Below are positions 8,092 to 16,393 of a DNA stretch of 64,000 nucleotides, piece after piece. The stretch covers positions 372,001-436,000 of the forward strand of contig NZ_JAPZSK010000004.1 of assembly GCF_027531815.1 (NCBI RefSeq), written 5' to 3'. The position numbers and the translations under genes are program-made. The stretch comes from Gemmatimonas sp. GTDB lineage: Bacteria; Gemmatimonadota; Gemmatimonadetes; Gemmatimonadales; Gemmatimonadaceae. Numbering within the stretch: the first letter of the stretch is position 1; each line of letters begins with the position of its first letter. The notes under the pieces were generated by a model, which worked only from the letters and a program-made list of their open reading frames with translations, was not told where the DNA came from and ran no database searches.

Positions 8092-10524
8092 ATGCACGAG
8101 ACCGACGCCCCGACTCCGTATGTGCCCGCGGCCGTAGAGCCCAAGTGGCAGCAGCGCTGGACCGACCGCGGCACCAACACCGCGAATCTCGAGAACCCCA
8201 CGCGCCCGTTCTACGCCCTGATGATGTTCCCCTACCCGAGCGCCGAAGGGCTGCACGTGGGGAACCTCTTCGCCTTCACCGGCAGCGACATCTCCGCGCG
8301 CTTCCACCGGCTCATGGGACACGACGTGTTCCAGCCCCTCGGCTTCGATGCCTTCGGCATCCACTCCGAGAATTACGCGCTCAAGATTGGGGCGCACCCC
8401 ATGGAGCTCACGCCGAAGAACGTCGCGAACTTCACGCGACAGCTCGGGCGCGCCGGTTTCATGGTGGATTGGCACCAGAAGGTCGACACCTCGCGTCCCG
8501 ACTACTACAAGTGGACACAGTGGGTCTTCCTGCAGCTTCACAAGCAGGGGCTCGCGTACAAGAAGGCCGCAGCCGTGAACTGGTGCCCGTCGTGCAAGAC
8601 CGTGCTTGCCAACGAGCAGGTGGAGGACGGCCAGTGCGAGCGGTGCGGAACCACCGTGGAGCAGCGCTTCCTCGAGCAGTGGTTCTTCAAGATCTCCGAG
8701 TATGCGCCGCGATTGCTGGCCAACCTCGAATGGCTCGACTGGTCGGCCATCACCAAGCAGGCGCAGCGCAACTGGATTGGCAAGTCGGAGGGCGCGCAGC
8801 TCACCTTCTCGCTCGCCGGTCACGACGAACGCGTGACGGTATTCACCACGCGCGCCGACACGATCTACGGTGCCACGTATCTCGTGCTCGCTCCCGAGCA
8901 TCCGTTGGTGGCCACGCTCACCACCGACGCGCAGCGCGCGGCCGTGACCCAATACGTCGAGGCCACCAAGAAGCAGGACCTCGTCTCCCGCAAGAGCACG
9001 AAGGACAAGACCGGCGTGTTCACCGGCGCGTACGCGGTGAATCCCGCCACGAAGCAGCAGATTCCCGTGTGGATCGCCGACTACGTGCTCATGGAGTACG
9101 GCACCGGCGCCATCATGGCCGTGCCCGGACACGATGAGCGCGACTACGAGTTCGCCCAGGTGTTCAAGCTGCCCATCGTGCGCGTGGTCGCGGGCCCCAA
9201 CGACAACGCCGACACGCCGCTCGGCGATGCCGCCTTCACCGACGACGACGGCGGGCGCCTGGTCAACAGCGGCGCGTTCGACGGCCTGCCGGTGCACGAG
9301 GCGAAGCGCACGGTCACCGAGTGGCTCGCCGAGCAGCAACAGGCGAAGGCGGTGGTGAACTACCGCCTGCACGACTGGTGCATTTCGCGGCAGCGCTATT
9401 GGGGCCCCCCGATTCCCATCATCTACTGCGATGCGTGCGGGGCGGTACCGGTGCCCGAACAGGACTTGCCGGTCGAGCTCCCCAACATCCCCGACTTCAA
9501 ACCGGACGACAGCGGCATCTCGCCGCTCGCCCGTCACGAAGAGTGGTATCGCGTGCCGTGCCCGACCTGTGGCAAGACGGCGCGTCGGGAAACCGATGTG
9601 AGTGACACGTTCCTCGACAGCGCGTGGTACTTCCTGCGCTATCCCAGCGCCACGCGCAGCGACGTGCCGTTCGACGCCGACACCACCAAGCGGTGGCTGC
9701 CGGTGAATTCGTACATCGGCGGCAACGAGCACGCCGTGTTGCACCTGCTTTACTCGCGCTTCATCACCATGGTGATGAAGGACGGCGGGTTCATCGACTT
9801 CGAGGAGCCGTTCACGCGCTTCCGCGCGCACGGCATGATCATTCGTGAAGGCGCGAAGATGTCGAAGTCGAAGGGCAATGTCATCAACCCCGACGTGTAC
9901 ATGGAGGAGTGGGGCGCCGACGCGTTCCGTATGTACCTCATGTTCCTCGGGCCCTACGAGGAAGGCGGTGACTTCCGCGATCAGGGGATCAGCGGGGTCC
10001 GTCGTTTTCTCGACCGGTTGTGGGCGTCGGTACGTGATGCCTCCGCCGAGGGCACGCCGGATGCCGACGTGTTGCGCAAGCTGCACCGCACCATCAAGAA
10101 GGTGGGCGAGGATACCGCGAACCTCGGTTACAACACCGCCATCGCGGCGATGATGGAGTACATGAACGCCGTACGCCGTGGCGAGCGCACGCCACATCGT
10201 GACGAAGTGCTGCCGCTCGTGCAACTCGCGGCCCCTTTCGCGCCGCACCTGGCCGAAGAGTGCTGGGAGGTCCTCGGGCACCCCACGAGTGTGTTCGACG
10301 GGGGGTGGCCGGCCTTTGATCCGGCGCTGCTCGTGGACGACGAGGTCGATCTCGTCGTGCAGGTGAACGGCAAGGTGCGCGGCAAGCTGCGGGTGCCGGC
10401 CGCGATCGCGCAGGCGGAGGCACTGGCGCTGGCGACCGCGGACGAGGCGGTCGCGAAGTTTGTGACGGGCCCCCCGCAGAAGGTGATCTTCGTGCCCCGG
10501 CGGCTCCTCAACATCGTCGTTTAG
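8092..10524 (+). CDS. leuS: Leucyl-tRNA synthetase
   Basis: An 810-residue class I aminoacyl-tRNA synthetase that charges tRNA-Leu. The Rossmann-fold signature HVGN (HIGH motif) is near residue 54 and AKMSKSKGNV (KMSKS loop) near residue 588. Between them lie the zinc-type cysteine pairs (CPSC..CERCG and CDAC..CPTC) and the editing-domain segment with TTRADTIYGATYLVLAPEH. The C-terminus has the LVVQVNGKVRGK segment typical of bacterial LeuS. The length is normal. The frame stays open for another 1.2 kb upstream through the repeat element and the asparaginase gene, but homology begins at MHETDAPTPY, so the ATG at 8092 is the start. Confidence 0.97.
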   Translation: MHETDAPTPYVPAAVEPKWQQRWTDRGTNTANLENPTRPFYALMMFPYPSAEGLHVGNLFAFTGSDISARFHRLMGHDVFQPLGFDAFGIHSENYALKIGAHPMELTPKNVANFTRQLGRAGFMVDWHQKVDTSRPDYYKWTQWVFLQLHKQGLAYKKAAAVNWCPSCKTVLANEQVEDGQCERCGTTVEQRFLEQWFFKISEYAPRLLANLEWLDWSAITKQAQRNWIGKSEGAQLTFSLAGHDERVTVFTTRADTIYGATYLVLAPEHPLVATLTTDAQRAAVTQYVEATKKQDLVSRKSTKDKTGVFTGAYAVNPATKQQIPVWIADYVLMEYGTGAIMAVPGHDERDYEFAQVFKLPIVRVVAGPNDNADTPLGDAAFTDDDGGRLVNSGAFDGLPVHEAKRTVTEWLAEQQQAKAVVNYRLHDWCISRQRYWGPPIPIIYCDACGAVPVPEQDLPVELPNIPDFKPDDSGISPLARHEEWYRVPCPTCGKTARRETDVSDTFLDSAWYFLRYPSATRSDVPFDADTTKRWLPVNSYIGGNEHAVLHLLYSRFITMVMKDGGFIDFEEPFTRFRAHGMIIREGAKMSKSKGNVINPDVYMEEWGADAFRMYLMFLGPYEEGGDFRDQGISGVRRFLDRLWASVRDASAEGTPDADVLRKLHRTIKKVGEDTANLGYNTAIAAMMEYMNAVRRGERTPHRDEVLPLVQLAAPFAPHLAEECWEVLGHPTSVFDGGWPAFDPALLVDDEVDLVVQVNGKVRGKLRVPAAIAQAEALALATADEAVAKFVTGPPQKVIFVPRRLLNIVV

Positions 10525-10643
10525 GCCAGGGGGGTGGTGGCGCGTCGACGGCCACGCGCTCCGGTGCGTCCCCCGACGGGCGCGGCAACCCTGTCGGCGG
10601 CCTTCGTGTCAGACCTCGTGAACATTCCAACGAGGCGCGCAAG

Positions 10644-11789
10644 ATGCTGGTCCCATTTTCTGTACGCTCCCTTGCCGTGACCGCCGTGGTCGTGTGCGGG
10701 GGACTCTTTGTCATCAGCAGCCGGCCGTGCGCAGCGCAGGACGTCGAGGAGCGCGACGTGCGCATCCTGCGATCGCCGGCTGCCATCACGGTGGTACGCG
10801 GCGGCGCAACGAATCGCGCCGTGCTGGGCGTGGTGCTCGCCGCGAGCAGCCGCGGCGACAGCCTCGGCGTGCGCGTGGAGTCGGTCGAACCCAACAGCCC
10901 GGCCGCAGCCGCGGGGCTCGCGGCCGGCGATCTCATCACCGAGATCAACGGCATCAGTCTTCGGGTCTCATCGATCGACCTCGACGATCCAGCGCTCGCG
11001 GGGCTCGCGCAGCGTCGGCTGCAGCGCACCATGGCCACCGTGAAGCCCGGCGACGACGTGCGTCTCCAGGTGCGTCAGGGCGCTGCCGTGCGCACGGTGA
11101 CGGTCACCGCCACGTCGGTGGCGCAGTTGGAGCGCGCCAACGCTCCCGCGCTGGAAGAGCAGCGGCGCGCGCGTGTACCGGGTGAGCGCATCGAGACGCG
11201 TGAGCGAACGGTGCCGCGCGGCATGGTCGGTGTACGCGTCGGCGGTACGGGTCATGCTCGCGATACCCTGGGGCTCTTCATCAGCAGCGTCACCAGCGGC
11301 GGCGCAGCCGACAAGGCCGGCCTCGTCGAAGGGGAACGGATCGCGGCCGTGAATGGTGAGGATCTCCGCGTGCCGCGGGAGGATGTTGACGACGTGCAGG
11401 CCGCATCGGCCCGCGTTGACCGCTTCGTTCGCGCCGTGCAGAAGGTCGAGCCGGGGAAGACCCTCGCGCTGCGGGTGTGGTCCGCCGGACGGGTGCGCGA
11501 CGTCACCGTGACCGTCGAGGCGATCAGTGACGCCCCGCGCATGAGCGAACCGCAGTGGTTCGAGTTCGAACGCGATGGGGGGGCCCGTGCACGCGTGCGC
11601 CTCAATGGCCGTCAGCTCGAGTTCGATGGCGACGCCATGCAGCGTGCCCTCGAGGACATGGGGCAGCGCCTTCAGGAGCGCCTGCGCGAGGTGGAGATCG
11701 AAGTGCGCGACCTGCGGGGGCTCCCCGAGCGATCGGGCGCGGCGCGTCTCGCGCCCCGGGGGCGGCTCATCCGCACCGTGGTGCTCTGA
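10644..11789 (+). CDS. Exported protein with two PDZ domains
   Basis: A 381-residue protein with a signal peptide (hydrophobic run to about residue 30, ending PCAAQ) and two PDZ-like domains. The first covers about residues 58-150 (LGVRVESVEPNSPAAAAGLAAGDLITEING) and the second about 195-295 (GLFISSVTSGGAADKAGLVEGERIAAVNGE). The C-terminal ~80 residues are charged and helical. Two PDZ domains recall HtrA/DegQ proteases, but no trypsin-like domain or GNSGG motif is present, so this is a PDZ-only protein, perhaps an adaptor for periplasmic quality control. It lies 119 nt after leuS and 129 nt before the efflux pair. Confidence 0.8.
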   Translation: MLVPFSVRSLAVTAVVVCGGLFVISSRPCAAQDVEERDVRILRSPAAITVVRGGATNRAVLGVVLAASSRGDSLGVRVESVEPNSPAAAAGLAAGDLITEINGISLRVSSIDLDDPALAGLAQRRLQRTMATVKPGDDVRLQVRQGAAVRTVTVTATSVAQLERANAPALEEQRRARVPGERIETRERTVPRGMVGVRVGGTGHARDTLGLFISSVTSGGAADKAGLVEGERIAAVNGEDLRVPREDVDDVQAASARVDRFVRAVQKVEPGKTLALRVWSAGRVRDVTVTVEAISDAPRMSEPQWFEFERDGGARARVRLNGRQLEFDGDAMQRALEDMGQRLQERLREVEIEVRDLRGLPERSGAARLAPRGRLIRTVVL

Positions 11790-11918
11790 CGGACGAGACG
11801 GCTGGGCCCGGCGCGGCAACGCTGGAGACTGTGCTGACGTAGAATCAGCAGTCCATACACGCGAACCCCGTCCGAGGGCGGGGGGCCGCGCGCCCTTCCC
11901 CTGTCGTTCGCCCCGCGA

Positions 11919-13172
11919 ATGTCCGCAATTGTTACACTGAGGGCTTCGGTCCGCCAGCGCTCCATACCGCGTCGTCACGCCGTCGCCACTGCCGCGACGG
12001 TTGTCCTGATCAGCTCGCTGGCGGCCTGCAAGGAGCCGGCGCGGCCGCAGCGGCCTGTGCCCACGGTGTCGGTGACGACGACCAAGGCCGCCCCCCTCCC
12101 CTATGTGGTCACGGCCAGCGGGCAGGTGGAGCCCAATCGCACGGTCGCGGTACAGTCGCTGGTGTCGGGGCAGCTGACGCGCGTCGCCATCGCGGAAGGG
12201 GATGAGGTGCGCGAAGGGCAGGTGCTCTTCCAGATCGACCCGCGCCCCTTCCGTTCCGAGGTGGACCGGCTGGAGAGCACGCTGGCGCGGGACGACGCCA
12301 CGCTGGTGCGCGCGCGCAGCGACTCCGTCCGGTTCGCCACCCTCGCCAAGGACGGGTACGTCACGAAGCAGCAGCTCGACCAGGCGTTTGCAGAAGCGTC
12401 GGCGCTGGCGGCCACGGTGGCGGCCGGTCGCGCGTCGCTCGAGCGGGCACGCCTCGATCTCGAGAACACGACGGTGCGCGCCCCCATTTCCGGGCGCACG
12501 GGACAGCTGCTGTTCAAGGGGGGCTCCCTGGTGCGGGCCTCCGCCGATCAGCTCGTCACCATCAACGAACTGCGGCCGGTCCTCGTGCGCTTCCCGGTTC
12601 CCGAGCGCGACTTCGAAGAGCTGCGCCGCCGGGCGGGGCTCGACCGGGCCCTCGCCGTGCGTGTCCTCCCGGGCGGGACCGACAGTACTCGCAGCATCAC
12701 GGGCACCCTCACCTTCGTGGACAACCAGGTGGACCGGGCCACCGGCTCGGTGCTGCTGAAGGCGCGGGTGGCCAACACCGACCGCAGTTTGTGGCCGGGG
12801 CAATTCGTGACGGTCCTGCTGCAGCTCAGTGTGGACGAGAACGCCATCACCTTGCCGTCGGAGGCGGTGGTCACCTCCGGCACGAGCACCTTCGTGTACC
12901 TGCTCGAAGATGGCAAGGCCAAGCGCCAGGCCGTCAGGGTGGGACGCGCCGCCGGCGCGCTGGTCAAGATCGATAGCGGCCTCACGGGTGGTGAAACGGT
13001 CATTACCGAGGGACAGGCCCGATTGCGCGACGGGGCGCCGGTTCAGCTGCGCAAGCCCGCCGGGGCGGCTGACGCGGGCGGTGGGCGGGCGCGCAACGGC
13101 TCGGCCCGCGGTCAGGGGGTGAACGGACAGGCGCCCAGCGGTTCGGGAGGCCAGGGAGGACCCACGCGATGA
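11919..13172 (+). CDS. RND efflux periplasmic adaptor (membrane fusion protein, HlyD/AcrA family)
   Basis: A 417-residue periplasmic adaptor linking an inner-membrane RND pump to an outer-membrane channel. The N-terminus has a hydrophobic run and an SLAAC lipobox near residue 37, so it is probably lipid-anchored. Then come the half-lipoyl segment (TASGQVEPNRTVAVQSLVSG), a helical hairpin (about residues 100-185), the second lipoyl half (VRAPISGRTG), and the beta-barrel and proximal domains. The last ~50 residues are a Gly/Ala/Arg-rich tail. Its stop codon overlaps the pump gene start by ATGA, so the two are translationally coupled. A TAGAAT hexamer at 11840-11845 could be the -10 box. Substrates cannot be predicted. 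Confidence 0.93.
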   Translation: MSAIVTLRASVRQRSIPRRHAVATAATVVLISSLAACKEPARPQRPVPTVSVTTTKAAPLPYVVTASGQVEPNRTVAVQSLVSGQLTRVAIAEGDEVREGQVLFQIDPRPFRSEVDRLESTLARDDATLVRARSDSVRFATLAKDGYVTKQQLDQAFAEASALAATVAAGRASLERARLDLENTTVRAPISGRTGQLLFKGGSLVRASADQLVTINELRPVLVRFPVPERDFEELRRRAGLDRALAVRVLPGGTDSTRSITGTLTFVDNQVDRATGSVLLKARVANTDRSLWPGQFVTVLLQLSVDENAITLPSEAVVTSGTSTFVYLLEDGKAKRQAVRVGRAAGALVKIDSGLTGGETVITEGQARLRDGAPVQLRKPAGAADAGGGRARNGSARGQGVNGQAPSGSGGQGGPTR

Positions 13173-16100
13173 GTCAGCAACGACCGGCGAACGACGTCCC
13201 GCCTGAAGTCACGGGCAACTCCAATCTCAGCGAGATCTGGATCCGCCGTCCCATCATGACCACGCTGGTCATGACGGCGATCCTGATTTTCGGGGCGGTG
13301 GCGTATCAGCGGCTCGCGGTCAGCGATCTGCCGACCATCGACTACCCCACCATCACGGTATCGGCGGGGCTCCCCGGCGCGAGCCCTGAAGTGATGGCCA
13401 CCTCGGTGGCCACGCCCCTTGAACAGCAGTTCGCGACCATCTCGGGCATCGACAACATCACGTCGTCGAGCTCACAGGGGAACACCAACGTCACGATCCA
13501 GTTCAACCTCGATCGGGACATCGACAAGGCCGCCGCCGACGTCCAGTCGGCCATCTCCAAGACGCTGCGCCAGCTGCCGCAGGGGATCAATCCGCCGTCG
13601 TACAACAAGGCGAACGCGGCCGACGCCCCCATCATGATGTTTTCGCTCACCTCCGACGTCATGTCACGCGCGGAGCTGAACGAGTACGCCGAAACGTTCA
13701 TCGGGCAGAAGCTCAGCACCGTGACCGGCGTTGCGCAGGTGCAGATCTACGGCTCGGCCAAGTATGCCGTGCGCGTGCAACTCGATCCCGGTGCCCTCGC
13801 GCAGCGCGGCATCGGCATTGACGAAGTGCAGCAGGCCATCAATCAGGGGAACTCGAATTCCCCGGCTGGCGTGCTCATGGGGCCCAACCAGTCGTTCACG
13901 CTGCAGGCCACCGGTCAGCTGAAGAACGCGGCCGAGTTCCGCCAGCTGGTCGTGGCGAATCGCAACGGCCTGCCCGTGCGTCTCGGTGATCTGGGCACCG
14001 TGTACGACGGACTGCAGAATCTGCGCGGCTTCAGCGAAATCAACGGCGTCAGCAACATCTCGCTGGCCATCATCCGGCAGCCCGGCGTGAACACCGTGGC
14101 CACCGCCAAGGCCGTGGAGCACGAAATGGAGCAGCTCATCGAGCAGCTCCCCCCCGGCGTGCGCGCCTTTACGGTGTTCAATCGCGCCGAAGCCATCGAA
14201 GAAGCGGTGTGGGACGTGCAGTTCACGCTGGCCCTCACCGTGGCGCTCGTTGTCATGGTGATCTTCCTGTTCCTGCGGAACGCCCGGGCGACGATCATTC
14301 CGTCGCTGGCGCTGCCCTTCTCGATCATCGGCACCTGCATCGTGATGTGGGCGCTGGACTACAGCCTGAACAACCTCACCCTCATGGCGCTCACGCTCGC
14401 CGTGGGGTTCGTGGTGGACGACGCCATCGTGATGCTCGAGAACATCGTGCGTCACATGGAGATGGGGAAGTCGCCCATGCGGGCGGCGCTCGACGGGAGC
14501 AAGGAGATCAGCTTCACCATTCTCTCCATGACGCTGTCGCTGGTGGCGGTGTTCATTCCGCTGCTGTTCATGCCCGGCATCGTCGGGCGGCTGTTCCGCG
14601 AGTTCGCGGTCACCATTGGCGTGTCGATTCTCGTGTCCGGCTTCGTGTCGCTCACGCTCACGCCCATGCTCGCCGCCAAGTTCCTCAAGGGCGGTGAAGG
14701 GCATGAGGAGCCCACGGGGGTCTGGCGGTCGGTGGAGCGGCTGTATCAGGGCGGCGAACGCGCCTACGTGACCTCGCTGCACTGGGTCATGCGGCACCGC
14801 GGGCTCACCATGCTCTTCAGTGCCTTCACACTGGCCGCCACCGTGGGGCTGTTCGTCTACATCCCCAAGGGCTTCCTCCCCTCCGAGGATACCGGCCGCG
14901 TGCAGGGCTCCGTGGAAGGGCCCGAGGGCATTGGCTACGAGGCTTTGGCGGCGAAGGGGCGGGAAGTCGGCAAGATCATCGAGCAGAGCCCGCATGTGGA
15001 GCGCGTGAGTGTGTCCATCGGCGGCGGCCCGGGCGGCGGCAGCAACAGCGCCCGCCTCATGCTCACGCTCAAGCCGCGCGATACGCGTCCCCACGTGGAC
15101 CAGGTCATGCGCGAGATCACGCGGGCCACGGCAAACGTGCCCGGCGTGCAGGTGTTCCTCCGCAATCCACCGCCCATCAACATTGGCGGCCGTCGGGGCA
15201 ACAGCGCGTATCAGGTGTCGCTGCAGGGCGCCGACATTGCGGAGTTGTACACCAGCGCGCGGGCGCTCGAGCAGCGCATGCGCGAGTTGCCGGAGCTCGA
15301 GAACATCTCGAGTGACCTGCAGGTGGGCAATCCGCAGGTCGGCATCGTGATCGATCGCGAACGCGCCTCGGCGCTTGGCGTGACCGCCAGCCAGATCGAG
15401 AACGCGCTGTACAATGCCTACGGCTCGCGACAGGTCAGCACCATCTACACGCAGACCAACCAGTACCAGGTCATCCTCGAGCTGAAGGAAGAGTACCAGA
15501 AGGACCCGGCGGCGCTTGGTCAGCTGTTCGTTCGCTCCAACACGGGCAGTCTGGTGGCGCTCGGCTCGGTGGCCACCTTCAGCAAGGGCGTGGGGCCGGT
15601 CTCGGTGCAGCACAACGGGCAGCAGCCGGCCGTGTCCATTTCGTTCAACACGCGCCCCGGCGTCGCGCTCGGGACGGCGGTGGATGCCGTGCAACGTGAG
15701 GCGGCGGCCGTGTTGCCCGTGGGCGTTACGAGCGCGCTCAGCGGCGACACGCAGGCGTTCGCGCAGGCACAGAGCGGACTCCTGGCGCTGCTGGTCGTGG
15801 CGATCTTCGTGATCTACGTGGTGCTCGGCATCCTCTACGAGAGCTACATCCACCCCATCACGATTCTCTCGGGTTTGCCTTTCGCCGCTGTGGGAGCGCT
15901 CGCCACCCTGCTGATCTTCGGCAAGGATCTCAGCGTGTACGCGTACGTGGGCGTCATCATGCTCATCGGTCTCGTGAAGAAGAACGCGATCATGATGATC
16001 GACTTCGCCATCGAAGCCGAGCGGAACGATGGCATGACCCCGCGCGACGCCATTCTCGAGGCGGCGCGTGTGCGCTTCCGCCCCATCATGATGACCACGA

Positions 16101-16336
16101 TGGCCGCGCTCATGGGCACGTTGCCCATTGCGGTGGGTTTCGGCGCTGGCGCTGAATCGCGGCAACCGCTCGGGCTCGCGGTTGTTGGGGGGCTCGCTTT
16201 CTCGCAGCTGGTGACGCTCTATGTCACGCCGGTGGTGTACACCCTGCTCGACCAGATGGTACGGCGACGCCGGTTGAAGCAAGGCACCATGGCTCCGGCT
16301 CCGGGGCTCGAGCCCGTGCCGGTGGGCGGTGACTGA
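13169..16336 (+). CDS. RND multidrug efflux transporter (HAE1 family, MdtB/MdtC/AcrB-like)
   Basis: A 1055-residue inner-membrane proton-driven pump, the usual length for AcrB-type RND transporters. The N-terminus (SEIWIRRPIMTTLVMTAIL) is the first transmembrane helix, followed by the first porter loop (SAGLPGASPEVMATSVATPLE). Helix 4 carries the paired aspartates used for proton relay (GFVVDDAIVMLEN). The second half repeats the architecture (GVIMLIGLVKKNAIMMIDFAIE). It is coupled to the adaptor upstream by a 4-nt overlap. No outer-membrane factor follows; two TolC-type genes occur at 18.6-20.0 and 23.1-24.5 kb on the other strand and are candidates for the third component. Confidence 0.95.
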   Translation: MSQQRPANDVPPEVTGNSNLSEIWIRRPIMTTLVMTAILIFGAVAYQRLAVSDLPTIDYPTITVSAGLPGASPEVMATSVATPLEQQFATISGIDNITSSSSQGNTNVTIQFNLDRDIDKAAADVQSAISKTLRQLPQGINPPSYNKANAADAPIMMFSLTSDVMSRAELNEYAETFIGQKLSTVTGVAQVQIYGSAKYAVRVQLDPGALAQRGIGIDEVQQAINQGNSNSPAGVLMGPNQSFTLQATGQLKNAAEFRQLVVANRNGLPVRLGDLGTVYDGLQNLRGFSEINGVSNISLAIIRQPGVNTVATAKAVEHEMEQLIEQLPPGVRAFTVFNRAEAIEEAVWDVQFTLALTVALVVMVIFLFLRNARATIIPSLALPFSIIGTCIVMWALDYSLNNLTLMALTLAVGFVVDDAIVMLENIVRHMEMGKSPMRAALDGSKEISFTILSMTLSLVAVFIPLLFMPGIVGRLFREFAVTIGVSILVSGFVSLTLTPMLAAKFLKGGEGHEEPTGVWRSVERLYQGGERAYVTSLHWVMRHRGLTMLFSAFTLAATVGLFVYIPKGFLPSEDTGRVQGSVEGPEGIGYEALAAKGREVGKIIEQSPHVERVSVSIGGGPGGGSNSARLMLTLKPRDTRPHVDQVMREITRATANVPGVQVFLRNPPPINIGGRRGNSAYQVSLQGADIAELYTSARALEQRMRELPELENISSDLQVGNPQVGIVIDRERASALGVTASQIENALYNAYGSRQVSTIYTQTNQYQVILELKEEYQKDPAALGQLFVRSNTGSLVALGSVATFSKGVGPVSVQHNGQQPAVSISFNTRPGVALGTAVDAVQREAAAVLPVGVTSALSGDTQAFAQAQSGLLALLVVAIFVIYVVLGILYESYIHPITILSGLPFAAVGALATLLIFGKDLSVYAYVGVIMLIGLVKKNAIMMIDFAIEAERNDGMTPRDAILEAARVRFRPIMMTTMAALMGTLPIAVGFGAGAESRQPLGLAVVGGLAFSQLVTLYVTPVVYTLLDQMVRRRRLKQGTMAPAPGLEPVPVGGD

Positions 16337-16337
16337 C

Positions 16338-16367
16338 GCCCAGGTCCGACGAACGCCGGACCTGGGC
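16338..16367. terminator. Hairpin between convergent RND pump and kup genes
   Basis: GCCCAGGTCCG and CGGACCTGGGC form a perfect 11-bp stem with an 8-nt loop, starting 2 nt after the pump stop codon. There is no T-run. It sits between convergent genes and could end both transcripts. Confidence 0.6.
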
Positions 16368-16393
16368 CGCACGACGGCGCGCCATGCGGCGGG

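Noticed and set aside
8083..10281. 732-codon frame antisense to leuS
   Set aside because: LeuS motifs on the plus strand are unambiguous; the antisense translation has no recognisable domain and a His/Arg/Val-rich composition.
13664..16372. 902-codon frame antisense to the RND pump
   Set aside because: Shadow of a well-supported RND gene; no motif and biased composition.
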